Shown piece after piece: positions 17,892 through 25,820 of a stretch of 64,000 bases of DNA. Position numbers and translations under genes: made by a program. The stretch is from Yamadazyma tenuis (taxonomy: Eukaryota; Ascomycota; Pichiomycetes; Serinales; Debaryomycetaceae), in the NCBI RefSeq assembly GCF_029203305.1, contig NC_089465.1, positions 558,001 through 622,000 on the forward strand. Direction: 5' to 3'. The stretch's first letter is position 1. Every line of letters starts with the position of its first letter. The notes below the pieces were generated by a model, which worked only from the letters and a program-made list of their open reading frames with translations, did no database searches and was not told the DNA's origin.

Positions 17892-19544
17892 ATGTCTGAT
17901 CCAACATATAAGAAACTTGATTCCACCATTGTGGAAAGAGAACTAGGTCTCGAGTTGGAATCTCATGACAGTCATACCTTTCTCCTTGGGTCTAGTGCGG
18001 TTTCAACCGATGAAGAATCACTCCTTACCGGGCCTCAGTCCCACATTTTTGGTGAGCTAGAAGAGAGCCCTCAAGGAAGGCATTTGGGCATTTACTCCGT
18101 TATGGTATTATACATATCACGGGTTGTTGGCTCAGGAATCTTTGCTACTGGATCGGTGATATTCGAGAGTTGTGGCCGGTCCCCTCTCATGTTTGCCCTT
18201 GCTTGGGCTATTTCCTATACTGTTGCGATCTGTGGATTATACATCTATTTGGAACTCGGGTCTTTGATTCCCAGAAGTGGCGGTACAAAGGTGTTCTTGG
18301 AGTTGATCTTCAACAAGCCTCGTATGTTGATGACGGTGATCTTCCTGGTATACTCGGTGGCATTTGGCTTTTGTATTCTGAGTCCTTTGGTGTTCGGAGA
18401 ATACTTTCTACGTACATTTGATCTTGCGGTAACTGGCCTCAGAACTCGGGCTTTGGCCATAGGTTTTGTGACTCTCACGTGTATGTTCCATGCTGTGAGT
18501 ACTAGACACGGAGTGATGATGCAAAATGTCCTTGGAGTGATGAAAATTGGCCTTTTGGTGGTGCTTCTTTTGACAGGAATCTGGGTGATAGGTTTCCCAA
18601 CCAGCATGACGGGAGTGGAAAACACTCTTACCTGGGAAAGGTTCCACCAGGCCGAAAAACCGGTGACAATTGCGTCGTTTTCAAATGCTATTATTGTTAG
18701 TAGTTTCACGTTGGCAGGCTGGAATATGGGCCATATAAGCTCCAATGAAGTGAAAGACCCGGTGAGAACTTATAAGATTGCAGGTCCCTTGTCGATGTTG
18801 CTTATTCTTCTTGGATATACGGCAATTAATGTCTGCTACGTATCTGTCCTCACACCCACCGAGTTTGCAGAAAGTGGTAATTTGCTGGGATCTGTATTAT
18901 TTGAAAAGGTATATGGAGTCCACTTTGGGAAACGATTTTTGACCTTCTCAGTGGCCATGTGTACCGCCAGCAATATTTTTGTGGTCATCTACTCGGTTAG
19001 CAGAATGAGTCAAGAAGTGTTCAGGGAAGGGGTATTACCATTTTCAGTGTTCATGGCTTCCAATAAACCTTTTGGTACTCCCTTGAGAAGTATATGTTTA
19101 TGCTTATTTCTCTCAGTGACTATCTTGGTGTTGGCTCCTTCTGGTGGAGTTTATGGCTATATTGTTTCCATTGAAGGTTACCCAGTACAGTTGTACACTT
19201 TATTCACAGCCTTGGGGCTTATAATCTTGAGAAGACGGTATCCTGAAACAAAAGCTCCTATTAGAGCAAGTGTTATTGGTGCTGGTTTGGTTGTTATTAT
19301 AATGGCATATGTTTTGGTTTCTCCATTCTGTGGTGGTAATCCCAACCCCAAGGGAACAGAGTCTTGGATTTCGTATCCTTTGGTGTCGATTACTTTGATC
19401 TTCTTATACGTGTTGTATTGGTTGGTGATGTTTAAATTGATGCCATGGATCGGTAGGTACAAGTTGGTTTCAGAAACTCTAGAATTGGATGATGGTCTCA
19501 CTATAAAGAAATGGGTGCAAGTACCGCAATCCTATTTTGGGTAA
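17892..19544 (+). CDS. Methionine-permease-like amino acid transporter (Mup1/Mup3, LAT family; 550 aa)
   Basis: About twelve hydrophobic segments and the motif SRVVGSGIFATGSVIFESCG (TM1) place this in the LAT group of the APC superfamily. YLELGSLIPRSGGTKVFLE, the segment with SSNEVKDPVRTYKIAGP, and the C-terminal W-x-G-R-Y-K-L-V-S-E correspond closely to Mup1 and Mup3 (RMLGTGVFA, YMEFGTAIPKNGGEKNYLE, EVKNPVRTLKIAGP, GHYKLVS). The likely role is proton-coupled uptake of methionine or cysteine at the plasma membrane. The first ATG is 17892; the open frame extends 23 codons further upstream without ATG. The N-terminal tail of about 60 residues is hydrophilic, as in Mup1. Which of the two paralogue types it represents was not decided. 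Confidence 0.85.
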   Translation: MSDPTYKKLDSTIVERELGLELESHDSHTFLLGSSAVSTDEESLLTGPQSHIFGELEESPQGRHLGIYSVMVLYISRVVGSGIFATGSVIFESCGRSPLMFALAWAISYTVAICGLYIYLELGSLIPRSGGTKVFLELIFNKPRMLMTVIFLVYSVAFGFCILSPLVFGEYFLRTFDLAVTGLRTRALAIGFVTLTCMFHAVSTRHGVMMQNVLGVMKIGLLVVLLLTGIWVIGFPTSMTGVENTLTWERFHQAEKPVTIASFSNAIIVSSFTLAGWNMGHISSNEVKDPVRTYKIAGPLSMLLILLGYTAINVCYVSVLTPTEFAESGNLLGSVLFEKVYGVHFGKRFLTFSVAMCTASNIFVVIYSVSRMSQEVFREGVLPFSVFMASNKPFGTPLRSICLCLFLSVTILVLAPSGGVYGYIVSIEGYPVQLYTLFTALGLIILRRRYPETKAPIRASVIGAGLVVIIMAYVLVSPFCGGNPNPKGTESWISYPLVSITLIFLYVLYWLVMFKLMPWIGRYKLVSETLELDDGLTIKKWVQVPQSYFG

Positions 19545-19598
19545 AACAAAATAAGTTTCATACACATTTATAGATTATAGAAGTAGGCGACGTCTATT

Positions 19599-20855
19599 TC
19601 ATTCATTGGACATCACTTTATCCATACGTTTGACGAAATCCATAAAAGTTTCATTTCTCAAGAGCTCTGCAATTAGGGTTTTCAAGTTTTCGTCATCAGC
19701 GGACAACATATTCAAGTAATTGGACGAATTCTGTTCCGTGTGCTTTATCGTTTCAAGTGGTATGGAGCTATACATCCCTGATTTCAAACCACTAATATCA
19801 ACGGTATCGACAAACAGACACTCAGGAGTCAAAAGAACTTGGTTGTCTGGAGCAATTTGGCTTGGATATACATTGTAAAACATTCCCGATTCTCTGTGCC
19901 CTTTTGATTTAGTGGGCTGAGAGCAACCCTCAGCGCTGGTCTGTGAGACCTTTCCAAAAGAGCTGAACATCAGGTCGTTTGACTGGGTTTCTGTTTGGGT
20001 GTGGAATTCCATAGCCGAGATCTCACTAGCTTTTGTCTGGGTTTCATTCAACATAGAGACTCTTCTGTGAGGATTAGAATTATCCCAGGTAGGAACCATC
20101 GAAGCTCTCCTTTGCGATTCCTGGGTAACTGAAGCTCTTATTTGGGATTTCTGGGTCATTAAGGGTCTTCTTTGAGAATTGTGGACCTTCAGATGGTTGT
20201 ACTCTGTTCCCTTCCAAGTTGGAATCACTGACCCCCTTGGGTCTCTTTGAGAGTCAACCTGCGAAACCTGTCTTCCATTCCAAGTAGGAATCATCGAGAC
20301 CTGATGAGACTCTTGGGTCCCCATTGAAGCCTGGAAATCCTGAGACGTGATGGAGCTTTCCTGTGACTCCAAATTCCATGTACTGTTGGCAAAGTCTTCA
20401 TCAACTGGGTAATCCATTTGAGAACTTAGGTACGTAGTCCCAATAAGGCTGACCCTTCCTTCTCCAAGTCTTCTGATATTAAGGCCTAGCTTCTTTATCT
20501 GTTCAACACAGCCCTTGAATTCAGAAGCTTTGGCAAATCCAACTTGAAAACGCTTAATCACTCTTCCTGAGTCTCTTGTTTGTTTGAATCCAACTGATGG
20601 ATATCTCTCAACAAAACAACAATTGGCATCACCAAGCTCAAGTTTCACTCTCTCTAACCTACTACCACGATGGTACACAAACATGGTAACGTAATCCTTC
20701 GCCTGGATAAATGTGACAGATAAGGCTGACCTTTGTGGATAATGGAACCATGAATTAACCGCCATTTGACTAGCATCGATATCATCTGGTGGGGGGGTGT
20801 CCCAGAGCACGAGCTTTGAGAACTTTCGAATATCGAATGATGTGACTAATGACAT
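19599..20855 (-). CDS. Probable Rec114-like meiotic recombination protein (418 aa)
   Basis: The assignment is tentative. The first 150 residues look like a PH-fold domain of the Rec114 type: WFHYPQRSALSVTFIQAKDYV, then ERVKLELG, then the helix FQVGFAKASEFKGCVEQIKKLG. The middle (about 175-300) is Ser/Gln-rich with degenerate repeats of the form S-Q-R-R-x-S-M-x-P-T-W. The last 25 residues form an amphipathic helix (LIAELLRNETFMDFVKRMDK) like the C-terminal helices by which Rec114 dimerises and binds Mei4. Rec114 supports Spo11 in making meiotic double-strand breaks. Rec114 proteins share little sequence, so structure prediction would be needed. The gene converges on the permease with 54 bp between the stops. 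Confidence 0.5.
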   Translation of the reverse strand: MSLVTSFDIRKFSKLVLWDTPPPDDIDASQMAVNSWFHYPQRSALSVTFIQAKDYVTMFVYHRGSRLERVKLELGDANCCFVERYPSVGFKQTRDSGRVIKRFQVGFAKASEFKGCVEQIKKLGLNIRRLGEGRVSLIGTTYLSSQMDYPVDEDFANSTWNLESQESSITSQDFQASMGTQESHQVSMIPTWNGRQVSQVDSQRDPRGSVIPTWKGTEYNHLKVHNSQRRPLMTQKSQIRASVTQESQRRASMVPTWDNSNPHRRVSMLNETQTKASEISAMEFHTQTETQSNDLMFSSFGKVSQTSAEGCSQPTKSKGHRESGMFYNVYPSQIAPDNQVLLTPECLFVDTVDISGLKSGMYSSIPLETIKHTEQNSSNYLNMLSADDENLKTLIAELLRNETFMDFVKRMDKVMSNE

Positions 20856-21175
20856 TGAGTATTTGACGACTGTTTGGTTGGGATTTTGTAGGTATGGGAA
20901 TTTTTGATTAAGAAGTATTTTGCAATAATAAATGTTTCGAGATAAATCTCAAAGTTGCAAAAGTTGCAAAATTTGGTCCAAAATACACATTATGCAAATG
21001 GGCTCCTAAAATCACCAAAAAACTTAGTTTCAACCCCCAAGATATTCTTATCACGTTTATTCCTTTAAATGTCCCATACCCCTAAATTTGTGTATAGCGG
21101 TCAGGTGTCCCAGTCCTCGTTAACTGATTGTGCGTGAAAGTAGATGGTGCGAAATCGGACTAAGTTCTCCAAGTG
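20856..21175. other. Divergent promoter region, no gene seen
   Basis: This 320-bp gap separates two divergent genes. It includes a short direct repeat AAGTTGCAAAAGTTGCAAAA near 20951-20970. No meiotic URS1-type GGCGGC element was seen, which gives no support to meiotic control of the Rec114-like gene. Confidence 0.45.
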
Positions 21176-21859
21176 ATGTTTCAATCACAAACTGTACAAC
21201 TCGTCACCTCGTATTTCTGGAAGTGGGATGAGTACTTGGCTGAAAGACTAGCCAGTCATCTGTTCACCAAAAACTTGTTGGTGACCCAAAGCGGCAGGTA
21301 TATTAGTGAATTCATCCTTGTGTTCTCTGTACTCCTTTTGTCATACGAGATCACTTATTGGACCGGAATCTACCTTGGGTGGTGGGAGTACCACGCAAAG
21401 GACATTTTCAAAGAAATACCTGTGCATTGTGCCCATGTGTATGTTCAGTTGAACGTTGCAAAGAGAAATAACTTGGATAAGGTGGATCATTTCTATAACC
21501 TCAAATTCAAATCCAAATATAACATATTGAATTGGAAAACATTATCGGAGGCCAAGAAAGCCGCATTTGAGAGAGAGGACTTCATCAAGTACCACTTTGA
21601 GTTCAGTCCCGAAGATTTCGAGATGAACGATGACCCCGAATACGGTTCGACTATTGACCATTTGCGGAGAAAGATTCTCGATCTCTTTAATTCTTCCGAT
21701 TTGTACGACCCTTACAAGTCCGAGTTTCTCTCAAGAGGCAACGTATACATTTACAACAAGCGTTGTACAAAGCTAGGAAGAGAGAAAGACAATGACTATC
21801 TAGCCAAGTGTGGAATTGAAACTGGTGATGTGATAGACTGTATAGTGCTATATCCATAA
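21176..21859 (+). CDS. Unrecognised membrane protein with possible ubiquitin-like C-terminal domain (227 aa)
   Basis: I do not recognise this protein. One strong hydrophobic stretch (about residues 42-68, ISEFILVFSVLLLSYEITYW) should span a membrane. The rest is hydrophilic. The C-terminal 90 residues have a strand-helix pattern ending in NVYIYNKRCTKLG..D-N-D-Y-L-x-x-C-G-I-x-x-G-D-V-I-D-C-I-V-L-Y-P. That recalls the end of ubiquitin-like folds (G-I-x-D-G-D-x-I), but the resemblance is only by pattern. The ATG at 21176 is the first in frame. The stop codon touches the stop codon of the convergent GID8 gene, with no base between them. Confidence 0.75.
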   Translation: MFQSQTVQLVTSYFWKWDEYLAERLASHLFTKNLLVTQSGRYISEFILVFSVLLLSYEITYWTGIYLGWWEYHAKDIFKEIPVHCAHVYVQLNVAKRNNLDKVDHFYNLKFKSKYNILNWKTLSEAKKAAFEREDFIKYHFEFSPEDFEMNDDPEYGSTIDHLRRKILDLFNSSDLYDPYKSEFLSRGNVYIYNKRCTKLGREKDNDYLAKCGIETGDVIDCIVLYP

Positions 21860-23053
21860 TTATATAAATTCGTCGTTTAAGTCGTAGCGTTTTTCTTTGA
21901 TGGTGTTCAACTCTACCATTCGATGTTCCGTTAAGGCCCAGAGTTTCACAACACGCTCAAGCTTGGACTCGAACTCAAGCGTCTGAAGCTTATTAGCTTC
22001 ATCCTCTAGAGCCTCGTCTTGTATCGAGTTGCCTTCAGTCTTAGACGATACGGGTCCCATTTCGTCAGTTTCATCATCCACTGATTCTAGGTCAGAATTT
22101 GAGTCTGAATCCTGGTCTAGGTATGCTTCCAAGTCGTCCTTGGCGATGTGCTTGACAGCGTAACCGTTCAGTCCAATACTAGCATTAAGTTGCTCGTAGC
22201 GAGCCTGGTCTTCGGTGATACTGTCAAGATCATTATAGCTCTCTGTACTGGGTTTATTCATGTTCAAAATGGCTCTGTTCACCAACTTGTAGCATTGTGT
22301 CCTCAAGGACAAATCGAACAACGACCTCAATTCCTCAGGAAGATCCTTTTGGTGTTCAACTGATCCCAACGACGGGTCAAAGTTGAAGCATAAAAGACTC
22401 ATGGTGATTTCTAATTCCTTCAAAAGCTTGTATGACCGAGTGACCTTATTGACCAAATTTGTTCGTACAAACCCCAAAATGTCCCCTAAAAACTTCTTTT
22501 CCATGTCACCACTGGTGTTTGGGTTGGTCAACTTATGCAGTCTGATCATTTCAATGAGATTGAGCCGGAGCAATTTGAAGTGGAGCAAGTTGTTGGAGTC
22601 CAAAACGCTGGGGAAGAACTCGCTGATCTTCTCGATGGCGGTGGTGATAGATCCAGTCAATATCAAATATTTGATTTCCTTCCGCTCGTTGATTGTGGAG
22701 TACCCTCTGACAATTTTGGTGTTTCGGTCCTGGAATACAAGCCTATTCACTTCGGGGTCATACTTGGCAATATTGGAGTCTATATTATGGTTTTGGATTT
22801 GGTCGAAAAACGCTTGTTGATCATCCGGGCTAGTGTTGCTTAAGGCCTCCAATAGGGACAATGACCTAGAATCAAGGGATGACACTCCTATTTCCTGGGA
22901 CAATTCGATATTGGTTTCCTTGGAAAATGTGATGGCTGCCTCCTTGTATCCTTCCTGGATGAAGTAGTTCAAGATGAGCCGGTCAATCTTGGATTTGTAA
23001 GATACTTGTGATGTCATGGTGCTGAGGAAATTATATTTGCGAAGTCGCGACAT
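21860..23053 (-). CDS. GID8: GID/CTLH ubiquitin ligase subunit Gid8 (397 aa)
   Basis: The protein begins with a LisH motif (KIDRLILNYFIQEGYKEAAITF, about 20-45). A CTLH region follows (RKEIKYLILTGSITTAIEKISEFFPSVL, near 120-150), then a CRA-like helical C-terminal half. This order and size match Gid8, the scaffold subunit of the GID E3 ligase that degrades gluconeogenic enzymes when glucose returns. An acidic Ser/Asp-rich insert lies near residues 300-340. Translation may start at the first ATG or at the second Met (MTSQVSYKSK, residue 13), which lies closer to the LisH motif. The gene abuts its convergent neighbour. Confidence 0.88.
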   Translation of the reverse strand: MSRLRKYNFLSTMTSQVSYKSKIDRLILNYFIQEGYKEAAITFSKETNIELSQEIGVSSLDSRSLSLLEALSNTSPDDQQAFFDQIQNHNIDSNIAKYDPEVNRLVFQDRNTKIVRGYSTINERKEIKYLILTGSITTAIEKISEFFPSVLDSNNLLHFKLLRLNLIEMIRLHKLTNPNTSGDMEKKFLGDILGFVRTNLVNKVTRSYKLLKELEITMSLLCFNFDPSLGSVEHQKDLPEELRSLFDLSLRTQCYKLVNRAILNMNKPSTESYNDLDSITEDQARYEQLNASIGLNGYAVKHIAKDDLEAYLDQDSDSNSDLESVDDETDEMGPVSSKTEGNSIQDEALEDEANKLQTLEFESKLERVVKLWALTEHRMVELNTIKEKRYDLNDEFI

Positions 23054-23231
23054 GATGTATTAGCTATTGATGGACAAACACCACCAACAAGACTACCCAA
23101 CTTGCCAAATGTTATATGTACACCCAGAAATTTATCGTAATATCACCTAACTACCATAATACACAGTTCAACTTAACTTGTTTTTCGTCAATAGAGCTAT
23201 ATGTTTGCTACATAATTGCTGCAAAATAGCC

Positions 23232-25718
23232 CTAAATGTTTTCAGGCATACTCATCATCAAGATCACAGTAGATGTCCAACCAAGGAAGTTTTTGGCTCC
23301 CTTAGCCACCCCGGTCTCATCGTCGTATTGTTCCCATAAGAATCCCGTGCGCTTCCACTCTTTAAATGTATTATCAACGAGATTGACTCTCAAATCATGG
23401 TAGGTGCTGCTTATCTTCTGTTGCAATGGTTTGGGCATACCAGATCCAACCTCCTTGTAATGTTTCAAAGCATCTAGAACGAGGTAGTTAATATTAACCC
23501 AAATAGGCGATCTCCAATAGTTTTCGCCAGTTCTGTAAGTGGGATCAGATTTGGACACGGACCGGATTCCGTAGTCTGACCATAACTGTTCAGGATCTGA
23601 AATAAAGTCCACTAGCCTCTCTAACTTGTCATACAGATCATGACCCATCATCTTGGTGATGAAGGGGAACAATGAAACATATCCCTTGTAGCACACAAAT
23701 ACGTCTATTTCATCTTCATCAACAGACTTGTCGCAGTAAACACCTTCTTCCTCAGACCAATGGATATCATCTAAGCTCTTGATTATATTGTTTTCAATCT
23801 CCTGGTAGTGCTTGACATCATCATCTTCACCTAAGATATTAGCAATCAATTTGACTGATCTGGTCATAACTCCAATCCACGAGAGGAGATCCACGTTCAA
23901 TTCGGCAATATCAGCTGGTAAAGCTCTTGGATAATCATCCAAACCACTGGCCAAACAATGGGTAAGGGTCCTTCCTCTCCATCTGTAAACTTCTAAGTCG
24001 GGTGACCTTCCAAAGTCTTCCAAGTACCCTTTCTGAGTTCGACGGAACATCTCATAATGTGCTTTTAAATGGGGATATATGCTTTTTGTGTAGTTGGTGA
24101 GCAACTCCGGATGCGACAACACTAACTTACCCAAGTCAGAAGAGTCAAATAGGGGTATTTCTCCATAATCTTCCACTACCTTAGGAGCATTTATATTACC
24201 AAACTGTTCATTTTGCAAGTTTCTCAAGAGAAAAGTGAAAACTAACATCAATGTGGGGGGGTTCACAATCTCAGGACTTTGTGTTCTGAAATCTTCAGGA
24301 ACTCTGGATCTCAGTTCAGGGCCAAGAATTTGTTCTCTGGCAATCCATCCATCGTCGTCGATTAAACTAAACCAAGACTGAATTATTTCAAGAGCAAGAT
24401 CAGAATCGTAGTCCAAGAGTGGAAGCAAATGGAACCCCTCATCCCAGAGAAACCCACGAGGAAAGAATGGTCTAGAAGGTACAAGGGTAAAGAGCTCATG
24501 GGGTCCTTCCAACTTTCCTTCCAATTCATATTTCTCAAAAGACTCGTCATCAAATTTAGTTTCCCGATCCACCAAATGGTCTCCGTAGAAGTACGAAATT
24601 CCACCCAAAAGTCCCGAAACAATCTCTTTGGCAAACGGTTGATACTCCTGTTTATCAAATGGAGGCAACAACTCGAAATGCTGTTTGAACTTGGAATGGA
24701 AGATGTCCAACACTTTTTTCGATTTGAATTCAAAGTTATCTTTGGTGATCTTTTGGTCTTCCGGGGTGAACGCATTGTCATAAAGAATGTAGAATTCGGC
24801 TTCTCCTTCAAAAATCTGTTGCACAAAGTGGAGGTTTCCTTGGAATTTATTCATATCTCTCATAACGAACGACTGGTGTGGAGGGATTGGTTCCTCTCCA
24901 TATTTGTCCATCAAGTCTTGAACTGAGTCCTGCAAAAGCGAGTTGAAAATATCTTTAGCCCTCCAGATTTCGTCATTAGGAACTCTCAAGCTGAGATGTC
25001 TGTTCTGTCTGGGGTCGATCTCTTCATAATCGAATATCAGTTTTGGTCTTTGATTAGACGTGGGTCCTTCACCAATAGACAACGTGAAGAATCCCAAATC
25101 TTCAGAGGCACCTGCCAACTTAATGGGGCCGTTATATCTTCCATCTATGCTTCTGTCCATATCCAAGTTAATAACAGCCGCTGTGGTCTCCTGGCCAAAA
25201 ATGTCCGTTTCCAAAGGTTCACTTTCCATGCCTGAATACCACACAAATGAGGTTTTGACATGTTCGAACCCCTTTTGTGGTTTACTCTTAACCTTAACAC
25301 CCCACGACTTACCATCCTCACTCTTAATAAAGTCGATAACAAGCTTGATGTGACTTTCTTTATCGATGATTACTTGACGACCTCCATACCTTGGATCATA
25401 GTAGATCCAGTTGGCCTTTTTCATAGGATCGTTCTGTTCATAAAAGTGCCTCATTTTTCTAACTCCATTGTAGTCATCCATGTTGAACCACATCAAGCCT
25501 GAAAGTAGCGATCTAGGGATTCTTGGCCGTATTCCAAAATACAATCCCGACCTATAAGGTCCCCACAATAATGAGGAGTCAGAAGCAGCCTTATATTTTC
25601 CTGCCAATGAGGGATCAATTGTCTCCTCCTCAAAATCAAACAGATCAAAGGAGACCTGTTCTCCACAAACAAATACACATATCAATGCTAAGATGTATCC
25701 CACTGTAAAAAGCTTCAT
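23232..25718 (-). CDS. CWH41: Processing alpha-glucosidase I (GH63) of the ER (828 aa)
   Basis: A cleavable or anchor signal peptide (MKLFTVGYILALICVFVCGEQ) is followed by a full GH63 protein. The N-terminal beta-domain has SSLLWGPYRSGLYFGIRPR. The catalytic (alpha/alpha)6 barrel contains RGFLWDEGFHLLPLLDYD, GLDDYPRA and YWRSPIWVNINYL. The enzyme removes the terminal alpha-1,2-glucose from Glc3Man9GlcNAc2 on new glycoproteins in the ER lumen, and loss in yeast affects cell wall beta-1,6-glucan. The length matches S. cerevisiae Cwh41 (833). It is divergent from RRN6 over a 102-bp shared promoter. Confidence 0.95.
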   Translation of the reverse strand: MKLFTVGYILALICVFVCGEQVSFDLFDFEEETIDPSLAGKYKAASDSSLLWGPYRSGLYFGIRPRIPRSLLSGLMWFNMDDYNGVRKMRHFYEQNDPMKKANWIYYDPRYGGRQVIIDKESHIKLVIDFIKSEDGKSWGVKVKSKPQKGFEHVKTSFVWYSGMESEPLETDIFGQETTAAVINLDMDRSIDGRYNGPIKLAGASEDLGFFTLSIGEGPTSNQRPKLIFDYEEIDPRQNRHLSLRVPNDEIWRAKDIFNSLLQDSVQDLMDKYGEEPIPPHQSFVMRDMNKFQGNLHFVQQIFEGEAEFYILYDNAFTPEDQKITKDNFEFKSKKVLDIFHSKFKQHFELLPPFDKQEYQPFAKEIVSGLLGGISYFYGDHLVDRETKFDDESFEKYELEGKLEGPHELFTLVPSRPFFPRGFLWDEGFHLLPLLDYDSDLALEIIQSWFSLIDDDGWIAREQILGPELRSRVPEDFRTQSPEIVNPPTLMLVFTFLLRNLQNEQFGNINAPKVVEDYGEIPLFDSSDLGKLVLSHPELLTNYTKSIYPHLKAHYEMFRRTQKGYLEDFGRSPDLEVYRWRGRTLTHCLASGLDDYPRALPADIAELNVDLLSWIGVMTRSVKLIANILGEDDDVKHYQEIENNIIKSLDDIHWSEEEGVYCDKSVDEDEIDVFVCYKGYVSLFPFITKMMGHDLYDKLERLVDFISDPEQLWSDYGIRSVSKSDPTYRTGENYWRSPIWVNINYLVLDALKHYKEVGSGMPKPLQQKISSTYHDLRVNLVDNTFKEWKRTGFLWEQYDDETGVAKGAKNFLGWTSTVILMMSMPENI

Positions 25719-25820
25719 AATAAAGATTTATTCCAGTGAAGTTTTCCATCAACTGTCAAACGCGAATAGATCTGTATAGCCTTTTTCGCAGACGCTCCAC
25801 TTCTAAACAAAATCCCATAT

